This document shows, piece by piece, positions 1 to 7,235 of a stretch of 46,741 bases of DNA. The position numbers were made by a program, and so were the translations under genes. Position 1 is the first letter of the stretch. Every line of letters starts with the position of its first letter. The stretch covers positions 1-46,741 of the forward strand of contig JAICUV010000001.1 in assembly GCA_025935655.1 (NCBI GenBank), in the 5' to 3' direction. Below the pieces are notes generated by a model that worked only from the letters and a program-made list of their open reading frames with translations, was not told the origin of the DNA and ran no database searches. The DNA is from Chloroflexota bacterium. Lineage in GTDB: Bacteria > Chloroflexota > Limnocylindria > Limnocylindrales > CSP1-4.

Positions 1-8
1 ATCCCTGC

Positions 9-2792
9 CTACAGGTCGGGCAGGGCCTGGTGGTCGGTCTGTGCCGCGGCGAACAGGTCGCCGACCTCGGCCACGCGCTCGACGACGTTGCGGATCGTCC
101 AGCGGTCGGGGGCGAGCGTCGGATCGTCCAGCTCGTCCCAGTGGATCGGGGCGGAGACCGGGGCGCCGCGGCGTGGCCGGACCGCATACGGCGCGACGAG
201 CGTCTTGATCGCCGCGTTCTGCGTGTAGTCGAGCCGCGCCTTGCCGCCGCGGTCCGCCTTCGACCACTGCCAGCTCACGAGGTCCGGCACCGTGGCGCCG
301 ATCGCCCGGGACAGCGTCTCGACCCACGCGCTGGTCTCGGCGTACGAGTAGCGGCCCCGCTCGATCGGGATCCACGCCTGGATGCCGCGCGATCCGGTCG
401 TCTTGGGGTAGGCGCGGACGCCGAGGTGCTCGAGGGCGGTGCGATACAGCCGGGCGAGGACCAGCGTCTCGGCCCAGGTGGTCTTCGGTCCGGGGTCGAT
501 GTCGATGAGCGCGAAGGTCGGCTCCCAGGGCTCCTCGAGCGTGGACGTCCAGGCGTGGATCTCGAAGGCCGCCTGGTTGCCCAGCCAGCACAGGGTCGCC
601 GCGCGATCCGCCACGAGGTGGTCGTTGGGTGCGCGATCCTCGCGCTCGCGGAAGCCGGTCTCGTGCCAGATCGTGAGCCACCGCGGGGCGGTGGACGGGA
701 TGTCCTTCTGCCAGAAGCCCGGCGCGTCGGCGCCGTTCGGGAAGCGCTGGAGGTTGAGCGGCCGGTCCGCGAGGTGGGGCAGCATGGCGGGGGCGATCCG
801 GGCGAAGTAGCCGATGAGGTCGCGCTTGGTCACCGGCGCCTCGTCCACGCCGTCGCGCGGCGGGAACAGGACCTTGTCGAGGTTCGTGAGCTTGAGGTCC
901 TGGCCGCTGACGTGCCAGGTGCCCTCGCCCTTGAGCGCGGCGAGCGCGTCCAGCTCCGCGGGCGTGACGATCCACGAGGGATCGGCGGCGGGCGTCGTGG
1001 ACGCGGCAGGTGCGGAGGGTGCCTTCCGGGCGCGTTTCGCGGGCATGGCGTCCGATGGTGCCGCCTCGCGCATCGCGGCCGCAACCGGCGCGGCCGCCGG
1101 GAACGCGACGGCGGCCTCGCGTTCGGCCGCCGCAGGGTCCATCGCACGCTCGCGGACCACCTCGCGCGGGTCGCGGCCGGGGTCCAGTCCCTTGTACGCG
1201 GTCTGGCGCACGTGGCCGTCTCGTGTCCAGCCGCCGATCTCCGCGCGGATCACGAGCTCCGGCCGCACCCAGCGCACGCCGGCGAGGTCGCCGCCCCAGC
1301 GGCCGCGATAGTCGGGCGAGGGCGCGGGGTCGAACGGGGGCAGCTCGGTCTCGAGCGCGCCGAGGGCCGCCCGCAGCTCGGTGCGCGTCCGGGCCGTGAA
1401 CCCGGACCCGACCTTGCCAGCGAACCGGAGCCGCTCGTCCTCGTACACGCCGACCACGACCGCGCCCAGGTCCTTCGCGTTCCCCTCTCCCGGCGTCCAG
1501 CCGCCGACGACCAGTTCCTGCTCCGGCCGCGCCTTGATCTTGAGCCACGCGGGCGTCCGCCGGCCGGGGTCGTACCGGGAGCGCCGCTGCTTCGCGACGA
1601 CGCCCTCCAGCCGCTGTGCCTTCGCCGCCTCGAAGAAGGCCACGCCCTCGGTGTCGATGTGGGTGGCGTAGCGGACGCGGGCGTTCGGCCGCAGGACGAG
1701 CTCCAGGAGCTTCTTGCGCTGCTCCAGCGGGACGTCGAGCAGCGAGCGCCCGTCGAGGAACAGCAGGTCGAATGCCTGGTAGACGAGCGGGACGGGCGTC
1801 CCCGTGCGACCTGCGCTGATCCGCTCCTGGAGCAGGCTGAAGTCCGGCCGGCCATCGTCGTCGAGGGCGACGACCTCTCCGTCCACGATCGCCTCGCGGG
1901 CGTCGATCCACGACGGCGGCGTGAGCAGCCGCGGGAAGTACGTCTCCGCGTTGTTGCCGTTGCGGGTGAACAGGCTGACCTTGCCGTCGCGCAGGACCGC
2001 CTCCACGCGGTAGCCGTCCCACTTGACCTCGTACAGCCAGTCCTCGTCGCGGAAGGGCTTCGTGGCCGGGGTCGCCTTCATGGGCTCGATGTAGCGCGGC
2101 ATCGGCGCCTCGCGGGCACCCGCGAGGTCGATCTCCGCGCTGGCGGCGGGGGCGTCCGAGACCCAGATCGCCGGGGCGTTCGCCTTGACCTCGTCGTTCG
2201 TGCGGCCCGACTTCACGCTCTGCGGGAGGTCCTCGGCGTCCCAGCCCTTCGCCGCGTGCTCGTCGCGCTTGTGGAGCAGCAGCCACTGCTCGCCCTCGTC
2301 GTCCTCGAACGCGGTCCGGGGCGCCGACCCGGGGCGCCGGCTCGTGCGGACGATCGTGAACCGGCCCTTGATCTTCTCCCCGAAGGCGCGGAACTTGAGC
2401 TCGCCCTTGTCGATGGCGGCGGCCGGGTCCGGCGTCTCGTGCTCGGGCTCCCAGGTCCCCCAGTCCCACACGATGACGTCGCCGGCGCCGTACTGCTTGG
2501 CCGGGATCACGCCCTCGAAGTCGAAGTACTCGACCGGGTGGTCCTCCACGTGGACGGCCATGCGGCGGACGTCGGGGTCCAGGCTCGGGCCCTTGGGCAC
2601 CGCCCAGCTGACGAGGACGCCGTCGATCTCGAGCCGGAAGTCGTAGTGGAGCCGGGTGGCGCGGTGGCGCTGGATGACGAACCGGCGGCGCGACCCCAGC
2701 GGCGGCGCGCCCTCCCCTGCCCCGACCTCGCCCGGTGCCGGCTCGGGCGTCTTCCCGAAGTCGCGCTTGCGGCGGTATTCCTCCAGCGGCAT
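9..2792 (-). CDS. ligD: Multidomain non-homologous end-joining DNA ligase LigD
   Basis: This is an ATP-dependent ligase with end-processing activities that works with Ku to join broken DNA ends. Of 927 residues, about 30-190 form the 3'-phosphoesterase domain (RFVIQRH and LHYDFRLE). About 230-545 form the adenylating ligase and OB-fold, with catalytic lysine K257 in EVKWDGYR. After an Ala/Pro-rich linker (about 548-605), residues 610-927 form the primase-polymerase domain, with metal-binding LIDIDPG (D764, D766) and H746. The order PE-LIG-POL is the Pseudomonas arrangement, not the mycobacterial POL-PE-LIG. I placed the start at the ATG before PLEEYRRKRDF, where conserved sequence begins; the open frame runs 56 codons further upstream without similarity. 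A -10-like CATACT lies 7 nt before this ATG, suggesting a leaderless message. The partner Ku gene lies about 3.3 kb away on the same strand but is not in the same operon. Confidence 0.95.
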   Translation of the reverse strand: MPLEEYRRKRDFGKTPEPAPGEVGAGEGAPPLGSRRRFVIQRHRATRLHYDFRLEIDGVLVSWAVPKGPSLDPDVRRMAVHVEDHPVEYFDFEGVIPAKQYGAGDVIVWDWGTWEPEHETPDPAAAIDKGELKFRAFGEKIKGRFTIVRTSRRPGSAPRTAFEDDEGEQWLLLHKRDEHAAKGWDAEDLPQSVKSGRTNDEVKANAPAIWVSDAPAASAEIDLAGAREAPMPRYIEPMKATPATKPFRDEDWLYEVKWDGYRVEAVLRDGKVSLFTRNGNNAETYFPRLLTPPSWIDAREAIVDGEVVALDDDGRPDFSLLQERISAGRTGTPVPLVYQAFDLLFLDGRSLLDVPLEQRKKLLELVLRPNARVRYATHIDTEGVAFFEAAKAQRLEGVVAKQRRSRYDPGRRTPAWLKIKARPEQELVVGGWTPGEGNAKDLGAVVVGVYEDERLRFAGKVGSGFTARTRTELRAALGALETELPPFDPAPSPDYRGRWGGDLAGVRWVRPELVIRAEIGGWTRDGHVRQTAYKGLDPGRDPREVVRERAMDPAAAEREAAVAFPAAAPVAAAMREAAPSDAMPAKRARKAPSAPAASTTPAADPSWIVTPAELDALAALKGEGTWHVSGQDLKLTNLDKVLFPPRDGVDEAPVTKRDLIGYFARIAPAMLPHLADRPLNLQRFPNGADAPGFWQKDIPSTAPRWLTIWHETGFREREDRAPNDHLVADRAATLCWLGNQAAFEIHAWTSTLEEPWEPTFALIDIDPGPKTTWAETLVLARLYRTALEHLGVRAYPKTTGSRGIQAWIPIERGRYSYAETSAWVETLSRAIGATVPDLVSWQWSKADRGGKARLDYTQNAAIKTLVAPYAVRPRRGAPVSAPIHWDELDDPTLAPDRWTIRNVVERVAEVGDLFAAAQTDHQALPDL

Positions 2793-3137
2793 GCGGGAGA
2801 GTATGCCGGGCGCTTCAGCCGGTGCCTCCGCGGCAGGGCCCGGGTGCTGGGGGCGCTCGCACCAATCGTCGGCCCAGCCGGTGCCGGGTTGGCACGCCCC
2901 GCGTCCCGGTGCGACTCCCGGGCGGAGTCCACGGCCGGTTGGCGTCGCGATGCCGACCACCAGTCGGAAGTCGGCCGGCGAGGACGCCCCGGGGCACCCT
3001 TCTGCGTGCGCGTTCCCGACCCTGAGGCGGAATTCGGACCGCCAGGGCCCGCCGATTCCGACTCGTGGCCGGAACGGGCGGTGGATCGGACCCGGGGCAG
3101 GGTCGGAACGGTCAACAGGCTCGAGGTGCGTCGGCGG
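2793..3137. other. Intergenic region upstream of ligD, no gene seen
   Basis: These 345 bases separate the ligD start from the stop of the LLM oxidoreductase gene. Open frames crossing it are antisense extensions without recognisable protein sequence. I see the ligD -10-like hexamer at its lower end and an imperfect inverted repeat (GGAATTCGG with CCGATTCC, about 3030-3060). I see no tRNA, riboswitch or clear terminator. Confidence 0.5.
2800..2805 (-). promoter_or_regulatory. Candidate -10 element of ligD (leaderless)
   Basis: The coding strand reads CATACT, then 7 nt, then the chosen ATG of ligD. The same 8-mer GGCATACT precedes the genes starting at 4067 and 13063. No convincing -35 box is visible. 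Inference: transcription begins at or next to the start codon. Confidence 0.45.
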
Positions 3138-4067
3138 TCAGCCCGCGCGGAGCGCCTCGATGACCGGGGCGAACGCCCGGACGGACGCGACCGTGTTCGG
3201 GCGAAGCTGCACCTGGACGTGATCGCAGCCCAGCGACGTGTACCGGCGCAGTCCCGCCGCGATCGTCTCGGGCGACCCGGCGAACGGCCGCTCCCACGAC
3301 CCGAACGTGGCCGGATCGCCGTCGTCGACTGACGTCGCACCGGGCTCGACCATCGCCTCCGCGGAGCGCCGGATCGTGCCCGGGTTGCGGCCCGCCGCGG
3401 CCAGCGCCGCGTCCAGTGCCCCGAGCATCGGCACCAGCCCCTCCGGGGTACGCATCCCGGCGTTCCACTCGTCCGCGAGCTCGGCCGTCAGGCGCAGCAT
3501 CCTGGGCGCCGCCGCGCCGACCATGATCGGCAGCCCCCCGGGACGCGGACCCCGCGGCCGCACGAGCGCCCCGCGCGCGGACTCCACGCGGCCCACGTGG
3601 TCGGCGCGCCCGGTCCGGAGCATCGAGGCGATGATCCGCAGCCCATCCTCGAAGCGATCGAACCGGCGCTCCCACGGGAAGCCGTAGGCCGCGAACTCGG
3701 GCTCGTTCCAGCCCGCACCGAGACCCAGGATCACGCGCCCACCGGAGATCTCGTCGAGCGTCTCGGCCATCTTGGCCAGCAGCGCCGCGTTGCGATACGG
3801 GATCGCGGCCACGTACGTCCCCAGGCGGACGCGCGAGGTCGCCACGCCCAACGCGGCGAGCAGCGTCCAGGACTCCCAGGCCCCGCTCCAGCCGGCATCG
3901 GGATCGCCGAACCCGACGTGGTCGGAGACCCACACCGCGTCGAACCCGACCCGCTCCGCCTCGACGGCCATGGCCCGGATATCGGTCCAGCGTGGGGTCG
4001 CGCCGTCCATCGACCCCTCGACATACGGGAGGTTGAGCCCGATCGAGGGGGTGGCGCGGGTCTGCAT
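3138..4067 (-). CDS. LLM-class (luciferase-like) flavin-dependent oxidoreductase
   Basis: A 309-residue soluble enzyme of the bacterial luciferase-like TIM-barrel superfamily, whose members use FMN or coenzyme F420. Family features are the N-terminal SIGLNLPYVEGSM strand, AERVGFDAVWVSDHVGF, the arginine-rich SRVRLGTYVAAIPYRN strand, and GGRVILGLGAGWNEPEF followed by LPIMVGAAAPRMLRL near the cofactor phosphate site. The length is typical. I placed the start at the ATG before QTRATPSIGLNL; the frame extends 67 codons further upstream but that part is Arg/Pro-rich and unlike the family. A CATACT hexamer ends 6 nt before this ATG, suggesting leaderless expression. The substrate, and F420 versus FMN, cannot be decided from sequence reading. 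Confidence 0.9.
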   Translation of the reverse strand: MQTRATPSIGLNLPYVEGSMDGATPRWTDIRAMAVEAERVGFDAVWVSDHVGFGDPDAGWSGAWESWTLLAALGVATSRVRLGTYVAAIPYRNAALLAKMAETLDEISGGRVILGLGAGWNEPEFAAYGFPWERRFDRFEDGLRIIASMLRTGRADHVGRVESARGALVRPRGPRPGGLPIMVGAAAPRMLRLTAELADEWNAGMRTPEGLVPMLGALDAALAAAGRNPGTIRRSAEAMVEPGATSVDDGDPATFGSWERPFAGSPETIAAGLRRYTSLGCDHVQVQLRPNTVASVRAFAPVIEALRAG

Positions 4068-4073
4068 GGGCCG

Positions 4074-4079
4074 AGTATG
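4074..4079 (-). promoter_or_regulatory. Candidate -10 element of the LLM oxidoreductase gene (leaderless)
   Basis: The coding strand shows GGCATACT, then 6 nt, then ATG. The 8-mer is identical to those before ligD and the glcD-like gene. No clear -35 box is visible. Confidence 0.45.
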
Positions 4080-4260
4080 CCGTCCACGGTCGGCGGCGAG
4101 CCACGAGACCCGTGACGCGGGCCCGACCGGCCCGACGCCGCCGGGTCCCTCGGTGGAGGCGGAGCGGGACGGACGACCCCTTGCAACGGCCGCGCGAGCC
4201 CCGATCCTTGGCCGCGGGTCAGCCGACCACGTCGAGTGCGTCCTGCCACGAGGATCGCCA

Positions 4261-4704
4261 GTGTTCACGCCGCTCTCCCCCGATCGCCGCGTCGAGCGGC
4301 CCGCCTACGCCTGGCTCGCGGTCGTCCTCGAGCTGTTCACCGCGTGCGGGGCGATCCCCGTCGGCCTGATGCTCCTCACCGATCCCTCGGGTGGCTCCGT
4401 CGGCTTCCCCAGGGGCTGGATCGAGGCCACGATCTTCGGCTCCTACCTGGTGCCGGGCATGTACCTGCTGGCGGTGAACGGGATCGGCATGCTCGTCCTG
4501 GCCGCGCTCACCGTCCAGCGCCACCGCTGGTCGCCGTGGCTCACGGGCGTCCTCGGGACTGGCCTCGTCATCTGGATCGGCGTCCAGCTCCTCGTCATGC
4601 CGGAGGTCTCGTTCCTCCAGGCGATGTTCGGGACGATCGGCCTGGTCCTGATGGGCGTGAGCGTCGCGTGGCTCCGCCGGATCGGCCAGCTCCGGCGCCG
4701 GTAG
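4261..4704 (+). CDS. Small integral membrane protein of unknown function
   Basis: A 147-residue protein with about four hydrophobic segments (roughly residues 16-40, 55-82, 90-112 and 117-140) and short charged loops, ending in an Arg-rich RRIGQLRRR tail that probably stays in the cytoplasm. I chose the GTG start because CGAGGAT lies 7 nt upstream and the hydrophobic protein begins directly after it; the longer frame upstream is low-complexity. It is transcribed away from the LLM gene and convergently with the exchanger-like gene, 18 nt from it. I do not recognise a named family. Confidence 0.75.
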   Translation: MFTPLSPDRRVERPAYAWLAVVLELFTACGAIPVGLMLLTDPSGGSVGFPRGWIEATIFGSYLVPGMYLLAVNGIGMLVLAALTVQRHRWSPWLTGVLGTGLVIWIGVQLLVMPEVSFLQAMFGTIGLVLMGVSVAWLRRIGQLRRR

Positions 4705-4722
4705 CCGCCGCCACGCGAACCC

Positions 4723-5970
4723 TCAGCCGCCCGGCGTCCCCTCAGTCGCGGCACGACCCGGCCGCAGCCACTCGAACGCGCGCAGCGCCTGCCGGCGGCT
4801 GATCACCAGCACGACCCCCGTGAGCACGAGGTAGACGATCGTCAGCACCCCCCGCGTCTCGGGCAGGAGCATCTGGACGATGAACAGCCCGAACAGGGCG
4901 GCCGCGCCGACGAGCGACAGCCGGAGGTCAAGCAGCAGCGCGACGGCGAACAGCGACTGCGCCGCGGTCAGCAGGATCTCGTCCTGCTGCCGGCCGTCGA
5001 GCGGCAGCGCGGTCGGGGCACCGACGCCCAGCGAGTAGACGAGCGGCAGCATCGCGACGAGCAGCGTCCACTGGTTGATCTTGGAGCTCACGAGCGTCCC
5101 GAGGGCCGCGGTGGCCGCGCCACGCCACGCGAACAGCGCCACGACGACGAACTCGGGCGCCTCCGACGCGAGCGGCGCGAGCCACTGGACCAGCAGGAAC
5201 TCGTCGATGCCGAGGGCCGTGCCCGTCGCCACGAGCGAGGTGGCGAACGGCTTCGCGACGAGGAGGATCACCACGGCGGACACGATGGCCATCGCCGCGG
5301 TGAACGCCCGGCGCGGCCCGGTGCGCATCGACCCGATGAGCTTGGCCGGGCCCACGAGGTGCGGCGGCTCGGCGGGGAGCCGCGCCACGCGCCAGATGTA
5401 GAACACGAAGAAGCTCACCAGCACCGCGAAGTCGAGGAGCGAGATCTCGCCGCGGAACGGGATCGTGAACGCGTAGATCGTGACGCCAAGCAGCACGACG
5501 ATCTCCAGCCCGTGCTGCGAGTCCAGCGCCACCAGCGAGCGCCGGAAGCGGAGCCAGCCGATGGCAATGACCATCGGCCAGGCGATGCCGATGAGCAGCC
5601 GGTTGGCGCCCGTCATGTTGGCGACGGCATAGCCCGCGTACGCGGGGTCGGTCGCGGCGAGGTAGGCATACGTCGCGTCCACGACGTACTCCGGCAGGAT
5701 CGCGATCAGGGCGAGCAGCGCGAGCGCGAGGCCCTGGCTGAAGTCGAGCTGGACGACCTCCGCCGCCCACGACAGGACGAACGCGGCGCCCACGATCGCG
5801 ATGCCGTAGACGAGCGCCTTGACGGGATCCGCGACGGGGAGCCCGCCGAGGACGATCGCGACGCCGGGGAGCATGAGCGCGAACGCGAAGGCGACGAACA
5901 GCCAGCCGCGCGGGTTCGCGGGCGCGTCGTCGTGGAGGTCAGGGGTCAGGGGGACGGCCGTATCGGGCAT
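4723..5970 (-). CDS. Sodium/calcium exchanger-like membrane antiporter (CaCA superfamily)
   Basis: A 415-residue polytopic membrane protein with about 11 hydrophobic segments. Two related halves carry acidic-proline motifs expected of cation-exchanger alpha repeats: LIAILPEYVVDATYAY followed by GANRLLIGIAWP (about residues 90-130) and LASEAPEFVVVALFAWRG followed by LVSSKINQWTLLVAML (about 268-310). The PE pairs and the following Asn-rich helices are the usual cation-binding positions. The substrate ion (Na+/Ca2+ or H+/Ca2+) is not determinable here. The ATG has GAGGATCCCG just upstream as ribosome site. It lies downstream of ku on the same strand, but a hairpin with a short T-run between them argues for separate transcription. 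Confidence 0.85.
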   Translation of the reverse strand: MPDTAVPLTPDLHDDAPANPRGWLFVAFAFALMLPGVAIVLGGLPVADPVKALVYGIAIVGAAFVLSWAAEVVQLDFSQGLALALLALIAILPEYVVDATYAYLAATDPAYAGYAVANMTGANRLLIGIAWPMVIAIGWLRFRRSLVALDSQHGLEIVVLLGVTIYAFTIPFRGEISLLDFAVLVSFFVFYIWRVARLPAEPPHLVGPAKLIGSMRTGPRRAFTAAMAIVSAVVILLVAKPFATSLVATGTALGIDEFLLVQWLAPLASEAPEFVVVALFAWRGAATAALGTLVSSKINQWTLLVAMLPLVYSLGVGAPTALPLDGRQQDEILLTAAQSLFAVALLLDLRLSLVGAAALFGLFIVQMLLPETRGVLTIVYLVLTGVVLVISRRQALRAFEWLRPGRAATEGTPGG

Positions 5971-6035
5971 CGGGATCCTCGGGTGGGCGTCTCGGGGTTC
6001 TCGGTGTGCGGCTCGCCACCATCATCGCCGATCCC

Positions 6036-6060
6036 GTCAAAACGGGCCGCGGCGGCCCGT
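6036..6060 (-). terminator. Rho-independent terminator downstream of ku
   Basis: On the minus strand a perfect 8-bp stem, ACGGGCCG / CGGCCCGT with a 3-nt loop (6042-6060), is followed at once by TTTTGAC. It lies about 67 nt past the ku stop codon and before the exchanger-like gene. Confidence 0.65.
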
Positions 6061-6126
6061 CACCCATCTGCCTCCTCCCCACGGACACGTGGGCGCTGCT
6101 CGTGACGTGGTGCGGCGATGCTCCCG

Positions 6127-7101
6127 TCAGGAGGCCTTGCGGCGACGCGCCGGACGCGCCTCCTCGGCTCCCTCGTCCGCCTTGGCGGCCGCGGCCTTGC
6201 GGGTGGCGGACTTCGCGTCCGCGGCCTTGGACGCAGCGGCCTTCGCGGGACGCGACGCGCGCTCCTTCTTCGCCTCGGCGACCGAGACGGGCTCGGGCGA
6301 GCCGGCGGTCTTCTGGTCGGTGGCGGCCTTGACGCTCGCCTCGAGCAGCTTCATGAGGTCCACGATCTTGGTGGACTCGGCCGCCGGCTCCGGCGCGGCG
6401 ACCTCGACGCCCTCGACCTTCGCGTTGATCACGGACAGGAGCGCCTCGCGGTACTCGTCCTTGTAGCGGGCCGGGTCGAAGGTGTCGGTCATGGCCTCCA
6501 CGAGCTGCTCGGCCATCTTGCGCTCGGCGGGCTTGAAGTCGAACTCCTCGGCCGGCAGGTCCAGCTCCGTCGTCGACCGGATCTCGTCCGGCCAGTGGAG
6601 CGTGGTGAGGAGCATCGTGTCCTCGTACGGGTCGAGCGCGGCGAGCGCCTCCCTGTCCCGGATGACGACCTTGCAGATCGCCGTGAGCTCCTTGTCCTGG
6701 AGCACCTGGCGCAGGAGGTAGAACGCCTTGCGCCCGATCTTGTCCGGCTCGATGTAGTACGCCTGCTTGGTGAATTGCGCGTGCTGGCGGGTGGTCTCGT
6801 CGCGCGGCGCGAACTGCTCGATCTCCACGCTGCGCACGGTCTTGAGCGGGACCTTCTCGAGGTCCTCGTCCGTGATCACGACGTACTGGTCGGGCGCGTA
6901 CTCGTAGCCCTTGACCGTGTCGGCGCGCGAGATGACCTTCTCGTCCTCGGGGCACCAGACCTTCATCTGGATCCGCGAGAGGTCCGTCTCGTGGAGCATG
7001 TTGAACCGGATCGCGTAGTCGGACTCGGTCGCGGTGTAGAGCTTGATCGGGATGGTGACCAGCCCGAACTGGATGGCCCCTTTCCACATCGAGCGTGCCA
7101 C
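6127..7101 (-). CDS. ku: Bacterial Ku, DNA end-binding protein
   Basis: Ku forms a ring-shaped homodimer on double-strand ends and recruits LigD. Of 324 residues, about 5-255 form the Ku core: MWKGAIQFGLVTIPIKLYTATE, RIQMKVWCPEDEKVI, VKGYEYAPDQYVVITDEDLE, and the AYYIEPDKIGRKAFYLLRQ segment. The tail (about 275-324) is rich in Lys, Ala and Arg, as in Ku proteins whose basic tail binds DNA. I chose GTG at 7101, giving the usual N-terminus V-A-R-S-M-W-K-G; the ATG four codons later is the alternative. Frames further upstream are unrelated. ligD lies about 3.3 kb away on the same strand with an opposite-strand gene between, so the two are a functional pair but not one transcript. Confidence 0.95.
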   Translation of the reverse strand: MARSMWKGAIQFGLVTIPIKLYTATESDYAIRFNMLHETDLSRIQMKVWCPEDEKVISRADTVKGYEYAPDQYVVITDEDLEKVPLKTVRSVEIEQFAPRDETTRQHAQFTKQAYYIEPDKIGRKAFYLLRQVLQDKELTAICKVVIRDREALAALDPYEDTMLLTTLHWPDEIRSTTELDLPAEEFDFKPAERKMAEQLVEAMTDTFDPARYKDEYREALLSVINAKVEGVEVAAPEPAAESTKIVDLMKLLEASVKAATDQKTAGSPEPVSVAEAKKERASRPAKAAASKAADAKSATRKAAAAKADEGAEEARPARRRKAS

Positions 7102-7189
7102 GGGTGTGCCTGTCGACCTCGCGTGGGCCGGTGTCCGCGACGGCTCCCGATGCCGTCCCGTCGACCGGGAGCGTGACTCTACCACTCGG

Positions 7190-7231
7190 CCGCAACCACC
7201 CCGCCTGCGCGGGGCGGGGGCCGGCTTGCGG
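7190..7231 (-). terminator. Possible terminator-like hairpin after the subtilisin gene
   Basis: Inverted repeat CCGCAA (7190-7195) / TTGCGG (7226-7231) encloses a second one, CCCCGC (7199-7204) / GCGGGG (7209-7214) with a 4-nt loop. It starts just past the subtilisin stop. There is no T-run on the minus-strand side, so termination is only a possibility. Confidence 0.35.
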
Positions 7232-7235
7232 TTTC

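Noticed and set aside
30..3332. A 1100-aa plus-strand open frame opposite ligD
   Set aside because: Shadow of ligD: composition is that of an antisense high-GC frame and no domain is recognisable.
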